Below are positions 54,727-63,135 of a stretch of DNA of 64,000 nucleotides, piece by piece. The notes beneath the pieces are model-generated. The model saw nothing but the letters and a program-made list of their open reading frames with translations. It was not told where the DNA came from and did no database searches. This stretch comes from Mesorhizobium sp. B4-1-4 (GTDB taxonomy: Bacteria; Pseudomonadota; Alphaproteobacteria; Rhizobiales; Rhizobiaceae). Both the position numbers and the translations under genes were made by a program. Where the stretch lies: contig NZ_CP083950.1 in NCBI RefSeq assembly GCF_006439395.2, positions 3,720,001-3,784,000 on the forward strand. Direction: 5' to 3'. Numbering within the stretch: the first letter of the stretch is position 1; every line of letters begins with the position of its first letter.

Positions 54727-55725
54727 ATGCGCCGCAGCTTCTTCTGCATAGATGCCCACACATGCGGCAATCCGGTTCGGCTCGTCGTCGGCGGCGGTCC
54801 CTTGCTGCCACACGCCCCGATCGCCGAGCGCCGCGAGCTGTTCATGCGCGAGCATGACTGGATCCGCCAGGCTCTCATGTTCGAGCCGCGCGGGCACGAC
54901 ATCATGTCGGGCGCCATCATCTATCCCGCATACCGCGAGGACTGCGATCTCGCCGTCATCTTCATCGAAGTCAGCGGCTGCCTGCCGATGTGCGGCGCCG
55001 GTACGATCGGCCTAGTGACCGCGGCTCTGGAAGAGGGGCTCGTTACGCCGCGTGTCCCGGGCAGGCTCTCGATCGAGACACCGGCGGGAAGAGTGGATAT
55101 CCAGTATGAGAAGCCAGGCGAGTTCGTAGAGTCCGTGCGGATGTTCAACGTCGCGAGCTATCTCCATGCGGCCGATGTCAGCGTCGATGTTCCAGGGCTC
55201 GGCCCGCTCGTCGTCGACATTGCTTACGGCGGCAATTTCTACGCGGTTATCGAGCCGCAGGAATTTTGGCAGGGGTTGGACGGCATGTCGGCGAGCGACA
55301 TCATCGACCTCAGTCGGCGTCTGCGCGACGCCTTGGCACCCGTCTGCAATCCGGTCCATCCCGAGGACGAGAGGATCAGCGGCGTGCATCACGCCATCTG
55401 GTGCGACAGGCCTTCGGGCAGCGATGCCGATGGCCGTGGCGCGGTGTTCTATGGCGACAAGGCGATCGACCGTTCGCCGGGCGGTACGGGAACGTCGGCG
55501 CGCATGGCGCAACTGCATGGCAAGGGGCGCCTGAAAGTTGGCCAGGCCTTCCGCCAGGAAAGCCTGATTGGCACGGTGTTCGAGGGCCGTGTTGAGGCAG
55601 AGATTGATGTTGGACCTTTCAAAGGGATTCGGCCGAGCGTCGGCGGCTGGGCACGGATCATCGGCCACAACACCATATTCGTGGATGATCGTGATCCCCT
55701 GGCCCACGGTTTCCAGCTCAAATAG
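54727..55725 (+). CDS. proline racemase / 4-hydroxyproline epimerase family protein with altered active site
   Basis: The 332-aa protein has the family order: FFCIDAHTCGNPVRLV, the first catalytic motif GCLPMCGAGTIG with Cys89, and the second motif DRSPGGTGTSARM. At the second acid/base position (252) the usual Cys (epimerase) or Thr (3-hydroxyproline dehydratase) is Gly, and the His often following the first Cys is Ala91. A standard two-base racemization is therefore unlikely; a dehydratase-like or one-base reaction, or loss of activity, must be considered. It is the last gene of the operon, 19 bp after permease 2, with AGGGGAGGA upstream. Confidence 0.82.
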   Translation: MRRSFFCIDAHTCGNPVRLVVGGGPLLPHAPIAERRELFMREHDWIRQALMFEPRGHDIMSGAIIYPAYREDCDLAVIFIEVSGCLPMCGAGTIGLVTAALEEGLVTPRVPGRLSIETPAGRVDIQYEKPGEFVESVRMFNVASYLHAADVSVDVPGLGPLVVDIAYGGNFYAVIEPQEFWQGLDGMSASDIIDLSRRLRDALAPVCNPVHPEDERISGVHHAIWCDRPSGSDADGRGAVFYGDKAIDRSPGGTGTSARMAQLHGKGRLKVGQAFRQESLIGTVFEGRVEAEIDVGPFKGIRPSVGGWARIIGHNTIFVDDRDPLAHGFQLK

Positions 55726-55943
55726 ATTGGGACCGACGCATGATGCAGTGGCGGACGCAAAGCTGGGGGGTACCATCCGATGTTATCCGACGCGTAATGC
55801 AATGGTGCGCACATTTCGACTGTCAAATCGTTGTGAACCATCCGGGAACGACCGCAGTCGGTAGATCGATCGGCGCTGGCCCGAAAGCACTCTTTCGAGA
55901 AGCCAGGGCGCTGTCGGCCAAGTAAGAAAAGATCAGGCGCAAA

Positions 55944-56933
55944 ATGAAACCAGCGGATGAAATTCCCGGAATCGACCGACTGAAGATCGGCTTTATCCTG
56001 GCCCGTTCGTTCACTCTTTCCGCATTCGCGCTCTTCGTCGACACCCTTAGACTGGCCAGCGACGAGTCGGATAAATCCGGCAGGGTGCGGGCCGATTGGC
56101 AGGTGCTGGCCAGCACGAGAAATCTGGTTACGTCAAGTTGCGGAGTTCAGGTCGCGCCGACATCCGACTTCGTTGACCCCAGTCAATTCAACTACATCGT
56201 CGTGGTCGGCGGTCTTCTGAACTGCGAATACCCGGTTGACATCCCCACGATCGGCTACCTCAAGAATGCCGCAGCCAAGAGGGTTCCACTGATTGGTATT
56301 TGCACGGGAACATTCATTCTGGCTGAAGCTGGCCTCATGAAACACCATCGGACCTGTGTAAGCTGGCTTCACTTCCAGGCTTTCCGCCAGCGTTTCCCGG
56401 ATCACGAGGTCAGGGCGGATCGGCTCTTCAACCTTGACCGCAGCAGGGGTTCTTGTGCCGGTGGGAGCAGCGCGGCTGATATGGCGGCGTCAATCGTCAG
56501 GCGGCATATCAGCCGGGACGCCGAGAGAAATGCGCTTGAAGTATTGCAGATCGAAAAGGCACGCTCGGCCATCGACATCCAGCCCCGCCGACCCCCTTTC
56601 ATTGACTGCCAGGACCCTAGGCTCAAGGCGGCACTCATTATCATGGAAAACCACGTAGAAAACACGATTTCCATTGCCAAAGTGGCCGGGTTGATCGGCT
56701 TGTCCCGAAGGCAACTCGAGCGTCTCTTCAGAGACAAGACGGCCCTATCTCCGGCAAACGCCTATAAGAGGGTCCGTCTGGAACGAGCAAAGCAGCTTCT
56801 CATGCAGACGAGAGCTCCGATGATCGAGATTGCGATCGAGGTCGGCTTTGAAAATGCTTCGCACTTCGCGAGACTCTTTCACAAGACGTTCGGCCAGCCT
56901 CCCAGCAAGTACAGGTCAGCGGGTTCGAGCTGA
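55944..56933 (+). CDS. second GlxA-type regulator (DJ-1/PfpI plus AraC domain)
   Basis: The 329-aa protein shares the layout of the regulator at 44820: LKIGFILARSFTLSAFALFV at the start of the DJ-1-like domain, GICTGTFILAEAGLM as nucleophile elbow, and two AraC helix-turn-helices (TISIAKVAGLIGLSRRQLER; MIEIAIEVGFENASHFARLF). The two proteins look like diverged paralogues. This copy lies between the racemase operon and the fusion enzyme gene, so it may activate the latter. ATG 55944 has a weak AGG upstream. Confidence 0.82.
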   Translation: MKPADEIPGIDRLKIGFILARSFTLSAFALFVDTLRLASDESDKSGRVRADWQVLASTRNLVTSSCGVQVAPTSDFVDPSQFNYIVVVGGLLNCEYPVDIPTIGYLKNAAAKRVPLIGICTGTFILAEAGLMKHHRTCVSWLHFQAFRQRFPDHEVRADRLFNLDRSRGSCAGGSSAADMAASIVRRHISRDAERNALEVLQIEKARSAIDIQPRRPPFIDCQDPRLKAALIIMENHVENTISIAKVAGLIGLSRRQLERLFRDKTALSPANAYKRVRLERAKQLLMQTRAPMIEIAIEVGFENASHFARLFHKTFGQPPSKYRSAGSS

Positions 56934-57193
56934 GGCGAGGCCCAGCGGATGGGCGGTCGCTGATCACAGATCAGGCGACCCGGCGAAAGAATCCGGGCAG
57001 ATGTCTCAAACTGGTGGTGTGATTGTCGCAAGCATCGCAGCCACAAACGGACATTTACGATCTAGCTCGCATCCGCCAGCAGACGGGTATCCATGCCGCC
57101 GCGAAACGTGGTGCGCTGTTGGCACGGTAATACCCGGCACGAACCGCGCATTTGCGAGCACAAACAGGGTCTCACAGAGAGGATAGCTCCCGC

Positions 57194-60181
57194 ATGTCGA
57201 CTATTGCTGAGATGAAGGAACAACTTGACCGCGAGAGGAACATCACTCGCTCAGGCCCCCCAAAGGCCCCGTCGAATCCCTTCTTCGGAGTGGGTCCTAT
57301 TACGGACGCGACCATCGACGAGGTTGCGGGAAGGCTGCGTCGGGTCGAGTTCGATGCCTGGTTGGAGGCCAACTACCGCAAGCTCGACGACAAGGGCAAC
57401 GACCTTGGTCCGTTCACGACGGCTGAGATTGGCCGCAGCATGCATCGAGGCTATCCGGCAGACAAGATTCTAACCGACATGATGCGCTCCATCCATCAAT
57501 ACTTCGAATTTCCGAAGCAGAATCCGATGGCCGTGGGACTAGGTGGAGGGCACAGCGGCTTTACGGTCGCGGTCTTGCATCTCATGAACCCGAACGACGC
57601 CAAGCAGCGCGTCTATGTCGACACTACGAAGCCGGAAGCCGCCGAGTCCGACGGCGCTGGATTCTTCAGGCAGTCCTGGGCGACGCAGGTTCTCGAACTC
57701 CAGAAGTTTGCGAAGAACGGCAGCGCCGACAGAATTCAGTTCGCGACCGTCGAAGGGTCGATCCCTGCTGCGGCCGAGCTCGAGGCTCTCGGGACGACTC
57801 TCTTCGTCGGCGTCGGGCACGAGACCACGGGCGCGAACTCCTATAGCCGATCCGAGGTTGAGGAACTTCTGAAGTGGCTCGATGGCGATCCTGAAAACCG
57901 CCACGCCGTGTTCGACGCAACGTCCATGCTCGGGGCGATGCCTTGGGGCGAAGATCTCGTGCGGGAAGTCCTCGCGAAGTGCTGCGTGTTCATGCCGTTC
58001 CAGAAAGCGATCGGCGGCATCTCAGGGTACTTCGTCATTTCATTCACCCCCCAGGCATTGAAGCTCATCGAGGACAACCTGAACGACCCTGCATGGGCTA
58101 TCCCCCGCCAGCTGAAGCTGGCACCGCCCGTCGACGCGAAGCTCCCGATCAGCGGAAAGAGGTCGTGGGCGATCGGCCCCTTCTACGACGCGGGCCAGCA
58201 CCGCATGCTCGGCGGAGTGATCAACACATACAGCGCGCTCGCATTCGCTGAAACCACGTTCGGCCTTCTTCAAACTGCCAAGCGTGTCGGATCGGCAAGC
58301 GACATGAACCGCCGCTCGGTGGAAAACCGCCGGGTAATCTCGGATTGGATCGACAACAGCTCCCTCCTGAGCTTCACCGTCAAAGAGCCCGAAAAGCGCG
58401 GGGCGGCCGTCGTTCTTCTGAAAGTCAACGACCCCGATATCGCCGACAAGCAGATCCACGCCCGGATCATTGCACGCTCGAAGCAGCTTCTTGGCTACGA
58501 GGGAATTACGCACGTGAATGGCGAACACGAGAAGGGCCTGGACGCTGCCCGATATGTGAACGCATTCCCTGGCATGCCTGGCGACTACCGGGCATGGATC
58601 GGGGGCATCCGCGATGCCGAGGATGTCCGCCTTCTTCTCGACAACCTCGCCTATGCCTACCGCAGGGCTAAGATCGCCGTCCTCGAAGAGGAACTCGCGG
58701 CGCAAGGCGAGCGGTTCGACCGCGCCGCCTCCGCCGACGGCTTGGCCAGGAAAGATGATCCGAAGCGCGCCTACACGGTCCTGATCGCCGATTTGCTCGG
58801 CCTGCGAATGGGGAAGGACGGCTCGCCCGACTGCAGTGAGATCGCGGCCTACATCCGTGAGAAGGGAGGCGAATTCCACTTTGGTCCGCTCCAGGATCGA
58901 AGCGCACTGGAAGGAGGGAGTATCCACTTCTTCTATCAGCCGGGGCTAAGCACGGAAGCCGAGCTTCTGGGATGTACGGCCCAGGGAGAGTACGATGCCC
59001 TGATCACGGCGGCCACTTTCATTCCCAAGCAGTCGGTGTTTCCGCTTGGCGGCGTGAGGATTGGCGCCGGAACGGGAAACATGGGCTCTGCCTCGTGGGG
59101 CGGCCCTGACGGTGTCGGCGGTGTCGCGCCGCTGATGAACACCCCGGGCATCAACAGCCGCGCCACGGCCCAGATGGTCATGAAGGCCCTTATCAAGGTC
59201 GTTCCCAATCTTCCGGTCGATGAACTGCATGGCAGGACGGTGGCCGGGAATTTCGACACGGGGCGTGACCTGAAGGACTTCCCGACAGCAAAACTCGAAG
59301 GGCAGAAACTCGCCGTCCTGGGATACGGCAACATCGGCAGGGAGGTGGCCAAGCTGGCGAAGGCGTTTGGCATGCGCGTTTGCGTATACGCCCGTGAAGC
59401 TCATAGAGACTGGATCGAAGCGGAGGGTTTCGAATACGCCGACAGCCCGGTGAAGGCAGCGATCGACGCCAACGTCCTCTCGGTGCATGTCGGCCTTGGC
59501 CGCCTCGATGCGTCAACTGGCAAGTTCAGCAATGCCGGTCTGGTCAACCATGAAGTGCTCTCCGGGCTCGCCGACGGGGCGGTGCTCATCAACTACGATC
59601 GCGGCGAGCTCGTGGATATCGATGCCCTCGATGCGGCGTTGCTGGCGGGCAAGGTGAGCTATGCTTCGATAGATGCGGACATCTTCAGCAATGCGGACAA
59701 CGGCACATTGCGGGGGCCTCTCGTACCCTATCTGCCGCTGAGCGAGCGGTTTCCTGGCAAGCTCGAGCTTCTTCCGCACGTCGCGGCCGACACCGATCAT
59801 CCAACGCGTGTTGCCGGAGCCAAGCAGGCGGTTGACCAGATCTACGACGCCATCCAGTTCAAGGCCGTGCGAAACTTGAAGGGCACATTGCCCGAAGGGT
59901 ACGTTGACCTTGGCCCAACCGTCCCGGTAGGCATCGGCCAATCGACCTCAGCCAACCTTCGCGCCCTCGCGGATCAAGCCGACGAGTTGAAAGCGCTCCG
60001 TCAGCTCTCTGAGAGGATTGCGGCTGTAGTTGGCGGGATCGATGCGACATCGGATCCGGAGCGGCGCGCGGCCTTGATCATCAGATATCGCAGCGACTTC
60101 GCGCTCGATCTCCTTAAGTACCGTCGAATCCTTGACGAAGCCGGGCTCTTCGCCCCGGCTGCAAAGGCCTCGGCAGAATAG
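57194..60181 (+). CDS. fusion enzyme: SerC-like class V aminotransferase joined to SerA-like 2-hydroxyacid dehydrogenase
   Basis: This 995-aa protein starts at ATG 57194 with AGAGGATAG upstream. Residues 25-500 resemble a phosphoserine-aminotransferase-type PLP enzyme: NPFFGVGPITDATID, GLGGGHSGFTVAVLHLM, and FMPFQKAIGGISGYFVISF with Lys271 as candidate PLP lysine. Residues 525-895 resemble a 2-hydroxyacid dehydrogenase: PGINSRATAQMVMKAL, LAVLGYGNIGREVAKLAKAF (NAD site near 710), INYDRGELVD (Arg803) and LLPHVAADTD (His862). The usual catalytic Glu between them is not evident. A helical tail follows. It could transaminate an amino acid and reduce or oxidise the 2-oxo/2-hydroxy acid in one polypeptide. 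The context suggests a catabolic role. Confidence 0.8.
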   Translation: MSTIAEMKEQLDRERNITRSGPPKAPSNPFFGVGPITDATIDEVAGRLRRVEFDAWLEANYRKLDDKGNDLGPFTTAEIGRSMHRGYPADKILTDMMRSIHQYFEFPKQNPMAVGLGGGHSGFTVAVLHLMNPNDAKQRVYVDTTKPEAAESDGAGFFRQSWATQVLELQKFAKNGSADRIQFATVEGSIPAAAELEALGTTLFVGVGHETTGANSYSRSEVEELLKWLDGDPENRHAVFDATSMLGAMPWGEDLVREVLAKCCVFMPFQKAIGGISGYFVISFTPQALKLIEDNLNDPAWAIPRQLKLAPPVDAKLPISGKRSWAIGPFYDAGQHRMLGGVINTYSALAFAETTFGLLQTAKRVGSASDMNRRSVENRRVISDWIDNSSLLSFTVKEPEKRGAAVVLLKVNDPDIADKQIHARIIARSKQLLGYEGITHVNGEHEKGLDAARYVNAFPGMPGDYRAWIGGIRDAEDVRLLLDNLAYAYRRAKIAVLEEELAAQGERFDRAASADGLARKDDPKRAYTVLIADLLGLRMGKDGSPDCSEIAAYIREKGGEFHFGPLQDRSALEGGSIHFFYQPGLSTEAELLGCTAQGEYDALITAATFIPKQSVFPLGGVRIGAGTGNMGSASWGGPDGVGGVAPLMNTPGINSRATAQMVMKALIKVVPNLPVDELHGRTVAGNFDTGRDLKDFPTAKLEGQKLAVLGYGNIGREVAKLAKAFGMRVCVYAREAHRDWIEAEGFEYADSPVKAAIDANVLSVHVGLGRLDASTGKFSNAGLVNHEVLSGLADGAVLINYDRGELVDIDALDAALLAGKVSYASIDADIFSNADNGTLRGPLVPYLPLSERFPGKLELLPHVAADTDHPTRVAGAKQAVDQIYDAIQFKAVRNLKGTLPEGYVDLGPTVPVGIGQSTSANLRALADQADELKALRQLSERIAAVVGGIDATSDPERRAALIIRYRSDFALDLLKYRRILDEAGLFAPAAKASAE

Positions 60182-60192
60182 GTGGTTTGCTG

Positions 60193-60230
60193 AGCTGTGC
60201 GATAACCGGAAATCCGGTTATCGCACAGCT
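60193..60230. repeat. perfect 38-bp palindrome after the fusion gene
   Basis: Arms 60193-60210 and 60213-60230 (18 bp each, beginning AGCTGTGCGATAACCGG) are perfect inverted copies with only AA between them. It starts 11 bp after the stop codon. It could act as a terminator in both directions, although no T tract follows, or be a remnant of a mobile or recombination site. Confidence 0.75.
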
Positions 60231-60340
60231 TATGATTAATGGTCTTGGCCCTGCCCTTCCGCGGGCATGCGCGCCAACTTTATATACCCCTTTCGAAGCA
60301 CGCTCTGGTCGGCGACGCACCCTACGGCCAGAGCAAACAG

Positions 60341-61399
60341 TCAGGCACCTGCGGCAAGTGTTGCGAGCGCCCGCTGTCGGTCCAAATATCCGACCTGACT
60401 GCCGCCGACATTCAGGACAGGCAATGGCCCCTCTGCTGCGACGAGTTCACGCGCTATCTCGAAGATCGTCGCATCGGCCCTGACACCCGCGGTGGCATTG
60501 CCTCCATCGGCGGGTGCCATCAGAGAGGACACGCGAACCACCCGCGCAGGCGACACCTTGGCGACGAAACGGCGGACATAGTCGGTCGCTGGCCGGATCA
60601 CCAGTTCTTCCGGGGTGCCGATCTGGACGATCCTCCCGCCCTCCATGATCGCGATCCGGTCCGCCAGGAGAATCGCTTCGTCGAGATCGTGGGTGACGAA
60701 GACCACCGTGCGTGTCTGGGTCTGCTGAAGCCGCTGCACCTCGCCCTGGAGGTCCGCTCGGATCAGCGGATCGAGCGCTGAAAACGGCTCGTCCAGGAAC
60801 CAGAATTCCGGATTGGTGGTCAGCGATCGGGCAATGCCGACGCGCTGCTGCTGGCCGCCTGAAAGTTCCGAGGGAAAACGATCCCCCCGGCCCTTGAGCC
60901 CGACAGTTTCGATCAGTTCGGCCGCGCGGGTTTCGGCATTGACCCGCGGCATTCCCTGGACCTCCAGCGGAAACGCGACATTGCCGAGCACGGTCCGGTT
61001 GGGCAGCAGCGCGAAATGCTGGAACACCATTCCCATGCGGCGACGGCGAAGCTCCACCAGCGACTTCTCGTCAAGCCCCAGGATATTCTCGCCATCATAG
61101 CGGATTTCGCCCTCGGTGGACTCGATCAGCCGGGTGAGACAACGAAGAAGGGTGGATTTTCCCGATCCCGATAGCCCCATGATGACGAATACCTCGCCGC
61201 GGACAATGCGGAAAGATGCATCCTGCACCGCGCCGATCACGTCGGCCGCCGCCAGCGCGTCTGGGGTGCGTTCGGCCGCAGGGAGCCGACCAAAGGTCTT
61301 GGCGCCGGAGCCGAACACCTTCCAAACCCCCTTTGCTTCCAGCGCAACAGGCGCTTGGCGGGCAGTGCCGTTAGCCGAAAGGCGACGGACTTCAGACAT
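60341..61399 (-). CDS. second betaine/proline-type ABC ATP-binding protein
   Basis: The 352-aa protein resembles the ATPase at 51895: GVWKVFGSGAKTFGRL, Walker A GLSGSGKST, signature LSGGQQQRVGIARSL, Walker B WFLDEPFSALDPLI, and a shortened CBS-like C-terminus. ATG 61399 has GGGAGGG 6 nt upstream. It overlaps by 8 bp the end of a permease remnant (61392-61559), so its original partner genes upstream were lost. Whether it now serves the permeases of the other operon or is functionless is unknown. Confidence 0.85.
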   Translation of the reverse strand: MSEVRRLSANGTARQAPVALEAKGVWKVFGSGAKTFGRLPAAERTPDALAAADVIGAVQDASFRIVRGEVFVIMGLSGSGKSTLLRCLTRLIESTEGEIRYDGENILGLDEKSLVELRRRRMGMVFQHFALLPNRTVLGNVAFPLEVQGMPRVNAETRAAELIETVGLKGRGDRFPSELSGGQQQRVGIARSLTTNPEFWFLDEPFSALDPLIRADLQGEVQRLQQTQTRTVVFVTHDLDEAILLADRIAIMEGGRIVQIGTPEELVIRPATDYVRRFVAKVSPARVVRVSSLMAPADGGNATAGVRADATIFEIARELVAAEGPLPVLNVGGSQVGYLDRQRALATLAAGA

Positions 61400-61559
61400 G
61401 CATCCCTCCCTCGTGTCTGGCGGCGCGAGCCGCACCGGATTTCAGCAGTGCATCGGCGACGAGAGCGATGCATGCGACGCAGAGGCCCGCAACAATTCCC
61501 GGCCCCGTCTCTCCCCGGGCGAGCGATGTGTAGACTTCCTGTCCAAGCTCACGGGTCCC
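61392..61559 (-). pseudogene. C-terminal stub of a ProW-type permease
   Basis: The frame reads RELGQEVYTSLARGETGPGI followed by a last membrane span (VAGLCVACIALVADALLKSG) and a short basic tail. These correspond to the C-terminal 50 or so residues of ProW-like permeases. Upstream of about 61559 the likeness ends abruptly and the reading frame becomes unrelated (ILYIDRTSTEPV). This indicates a deletion or insertion break that removed most of the permease. The stop overlaps the ATPase start, showing the former operon. Confidence 0.65.
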
Positions 61560-61659
61560 GACTGGCTCTGTGGATGTCCTGTCAATGTACAGAATTTGGG
61601 TACGCGCCTTCGCGCTCATGGCCGTCGGCGGGCGGCCGCGGCGCTTTTGCGACTGCTCC

Positions 61660-62330
61660 TCCGGCTTTCATTCCGGGTCGTAGATCCCGATCACCCTGCC
61701 GCGATCTGCGCCTGTAGCTCGGCAAGTGCTGCCGTTGGATCGCGGCACGCCAGCCAGCTCGCCTCGCTTGTCCGTGAAGGGAATGGGGCCGGGCACCCGC
61801 ATGGTGCGGCTTTCGCCCGGCGCCAGAGTGAGTTCGGGCTGCTGGCAATCGAGTTCCCTTCGGGCAGGCACGTCAGTCCCGGCGGCAGGCTGCTGGATGA
61901 CGGCTGGTTCTTTGCCTGGGTCTGCGTGCCGACCGCCAAGGTTGTATGACCCGCAAGGGGCCGGTCACGGGGTTGGGGCTGGTGTTGGTGACCTTGACCT
62001 CGAACTCGCAAGTTCCGGCCTTCGGTGAGCATTGGGTCGGCACGCCCGAAGCCTGGACGGCGAGGCCGCCCGCATTGCTGGCCGTCGGCGGCGGCAGCGC
62101 AACCGGCGCCACGGCCTGCGCCTTCTGCTGATTGCCAACCGGCTTCGCCGCAGCGCCCGCAATGGACGCGCAATTCCTCAACTCCTTCGCCTTGGGCGCC
62201 GTGTGCGGCGCGAAGACAACGCGCATGTCGAGCTTGCCGTTGGCCGGCACGGGGCCTGGATGTGTGCACGTAAAAGGACACAGCTGCGGAGGGCGCGCCC
62301 GTTGTCGGAATTGGAACATTCGACGCCCCA
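61660..62330 (-). pseudogene. decayed gene fragment, DUF11-like extracellular repeat protein
   Basis: On the minus strand, pieces in different frames read TCTHPGPVPANGKLDMRVVF, CSPKAGTCEFEVKVTNTSPN (both from one frame, about 62280-61990), and LDCQQPELTLAPGESRTMRV (about 61850-61790, another frame). Such Cys-bounded TCTHPGPVP... and EFEVKVTNTSPNPVTGPL segments resemble DUF11-type beta repeats of large surface proteins. No single frame spans them, there is no start, and flanking genes do not match. I read it as a frameshifted remnant. Confidence 0.4.
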
Positions 62331-62499
62331 GCCTGTTGGGAAAGGCGCGCTTCAGGGATGAGGCCGCATCGAGCGCGGATCGACAGCCGCCAATAAGCCC
62401 CGGCAGCGGGCCGACGAATAGCGCTCGATGAGCGTGTCACGTCTCGCCGCCATGGCCGGTATGCAAACCGCCATGGCCGGAATGTAAGGAGATGCCCCG

Positions 62500-62664
62500 A
62501 TGTTGGAGAGTAACCTTTGGCTGGTCGTCGTAGCTGGTGGCCCCGTTTTGCTGGCAATCCTGCTCGCTTTTGTGTTGCTCATGCGGCGGCGGCGGGGACC
62601 CGCCGAGCGTCAGGCGAGCAAGCAGGCCACGGAACGCCTGTACGACGAAGACAGCAGGCCTTGA
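62500..62664 (+). CDS. small single-span membrane protein, 54 aa
   Basis: A 54-aa frame from ATG 62500 to TGA 62664 has AAGGAGATG 5-13 nt upstream, an excellent ribosome binding site. It encodes MLESNLWLVVVAGGPVLLAI, a membrane span, an Arg-rich stop (LMRRRRGP) and a charged tail ending RLYDEDSRP. Similar short proteins (NLWLVVVAGGPVLLA start, YDED end) occur in rhizobia without known function. Its orientation should be N-terminus out, C-terminus in. The start is preceded by two close copies of CCGCCATGGCCGG. Confidence 0.65.
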   Translation: MLESNLWLVVVAGGPVLLAILLAFVLLMRRRRGPAERQASKQATERLYDEDSRP

Positions 62665-62789
62665 TGGTTCTGAGGCAGCCGGGACAGGGTAACGGGCCCG
62701 ATGTCGATCCCAATTTTGTCTGGAACATCCCCGATGGATCAAGGTTGGGTCGATGTCGCAATCGAGCGATCAACGTAGGAGCTACCCCA

Positions 62790-63089
62790 ATGATCAAACT
62801 TCTCTCAGCATCGGTATTTGCCATCATCCTTGCGACTTCGGCCATGGCGCAATCCAACGGCACCGGGAGTGGCACCGGGACAAACACTGGGTCCGGCGGC
62901 ACCACTGCGGGCACTGGAACCGGCACCGGCAGCGGCACCGGCACCGGCACTACCGATACCAATGCCACCAATTCGACGACGAATTCCAACGGAATGACCG
63001 ACCGTTGCAAGGACACCGGCGCCAGCGACACCGACAACAACACCGCCAGCGGCAATACCACGTCGGACATGCAGAATTGCAATAAGTAG
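62790..63089 (+). CDS. small exported Gly/Thr-rich protein, 99 aa
   Basis: The 99-aa product has a signal peptide (MIKLLSASVFAIILATSAMA, cleavage before QSNG). Then follows a low-complexity stretch of GT/GTG repeats (about residues 22-60), a Thr/Asn-rich region and a C-terminal part with two cysteines (DRCKDTG; MQNCNK) that may form a disulfide. TAGGAG lies about 8 nt before ATG 62790. It is probably a periplasmic or surface-exposed small protein. No family is recognised. Confidence 0.7.
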   Translation: MIKLLSASVFAIILATSAMAQSNGTGSGTGTNTGSGGTTAGTGTGTGSGTGTGTTDTNATNSTTNSNGMTDRCKDTGASDTDNNTASGNTTSDMQNCNK

Positions 63090-63135
63090 CCCGTGTGCCA
63101 ATGCCGGCCAAGGCAGGAACTGATACGCGCGAGCA

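Noticed and set aside
55740..55925. 61-aa frame between the racemase and the second GlxA regulator
   Set aside because: No recognisable family, no good ribosome binding site, and composition looks like ordinary intergenic sequence.
57131..57155. GGCAC-N-GC pattern resembling a sigma-54 promoter before the fusion gene
   Set aside because: The GG-N10-GC spacing can be found, but the -12 element is CGC rather than TGC and no NtrC-like site is present, so chance is likely.
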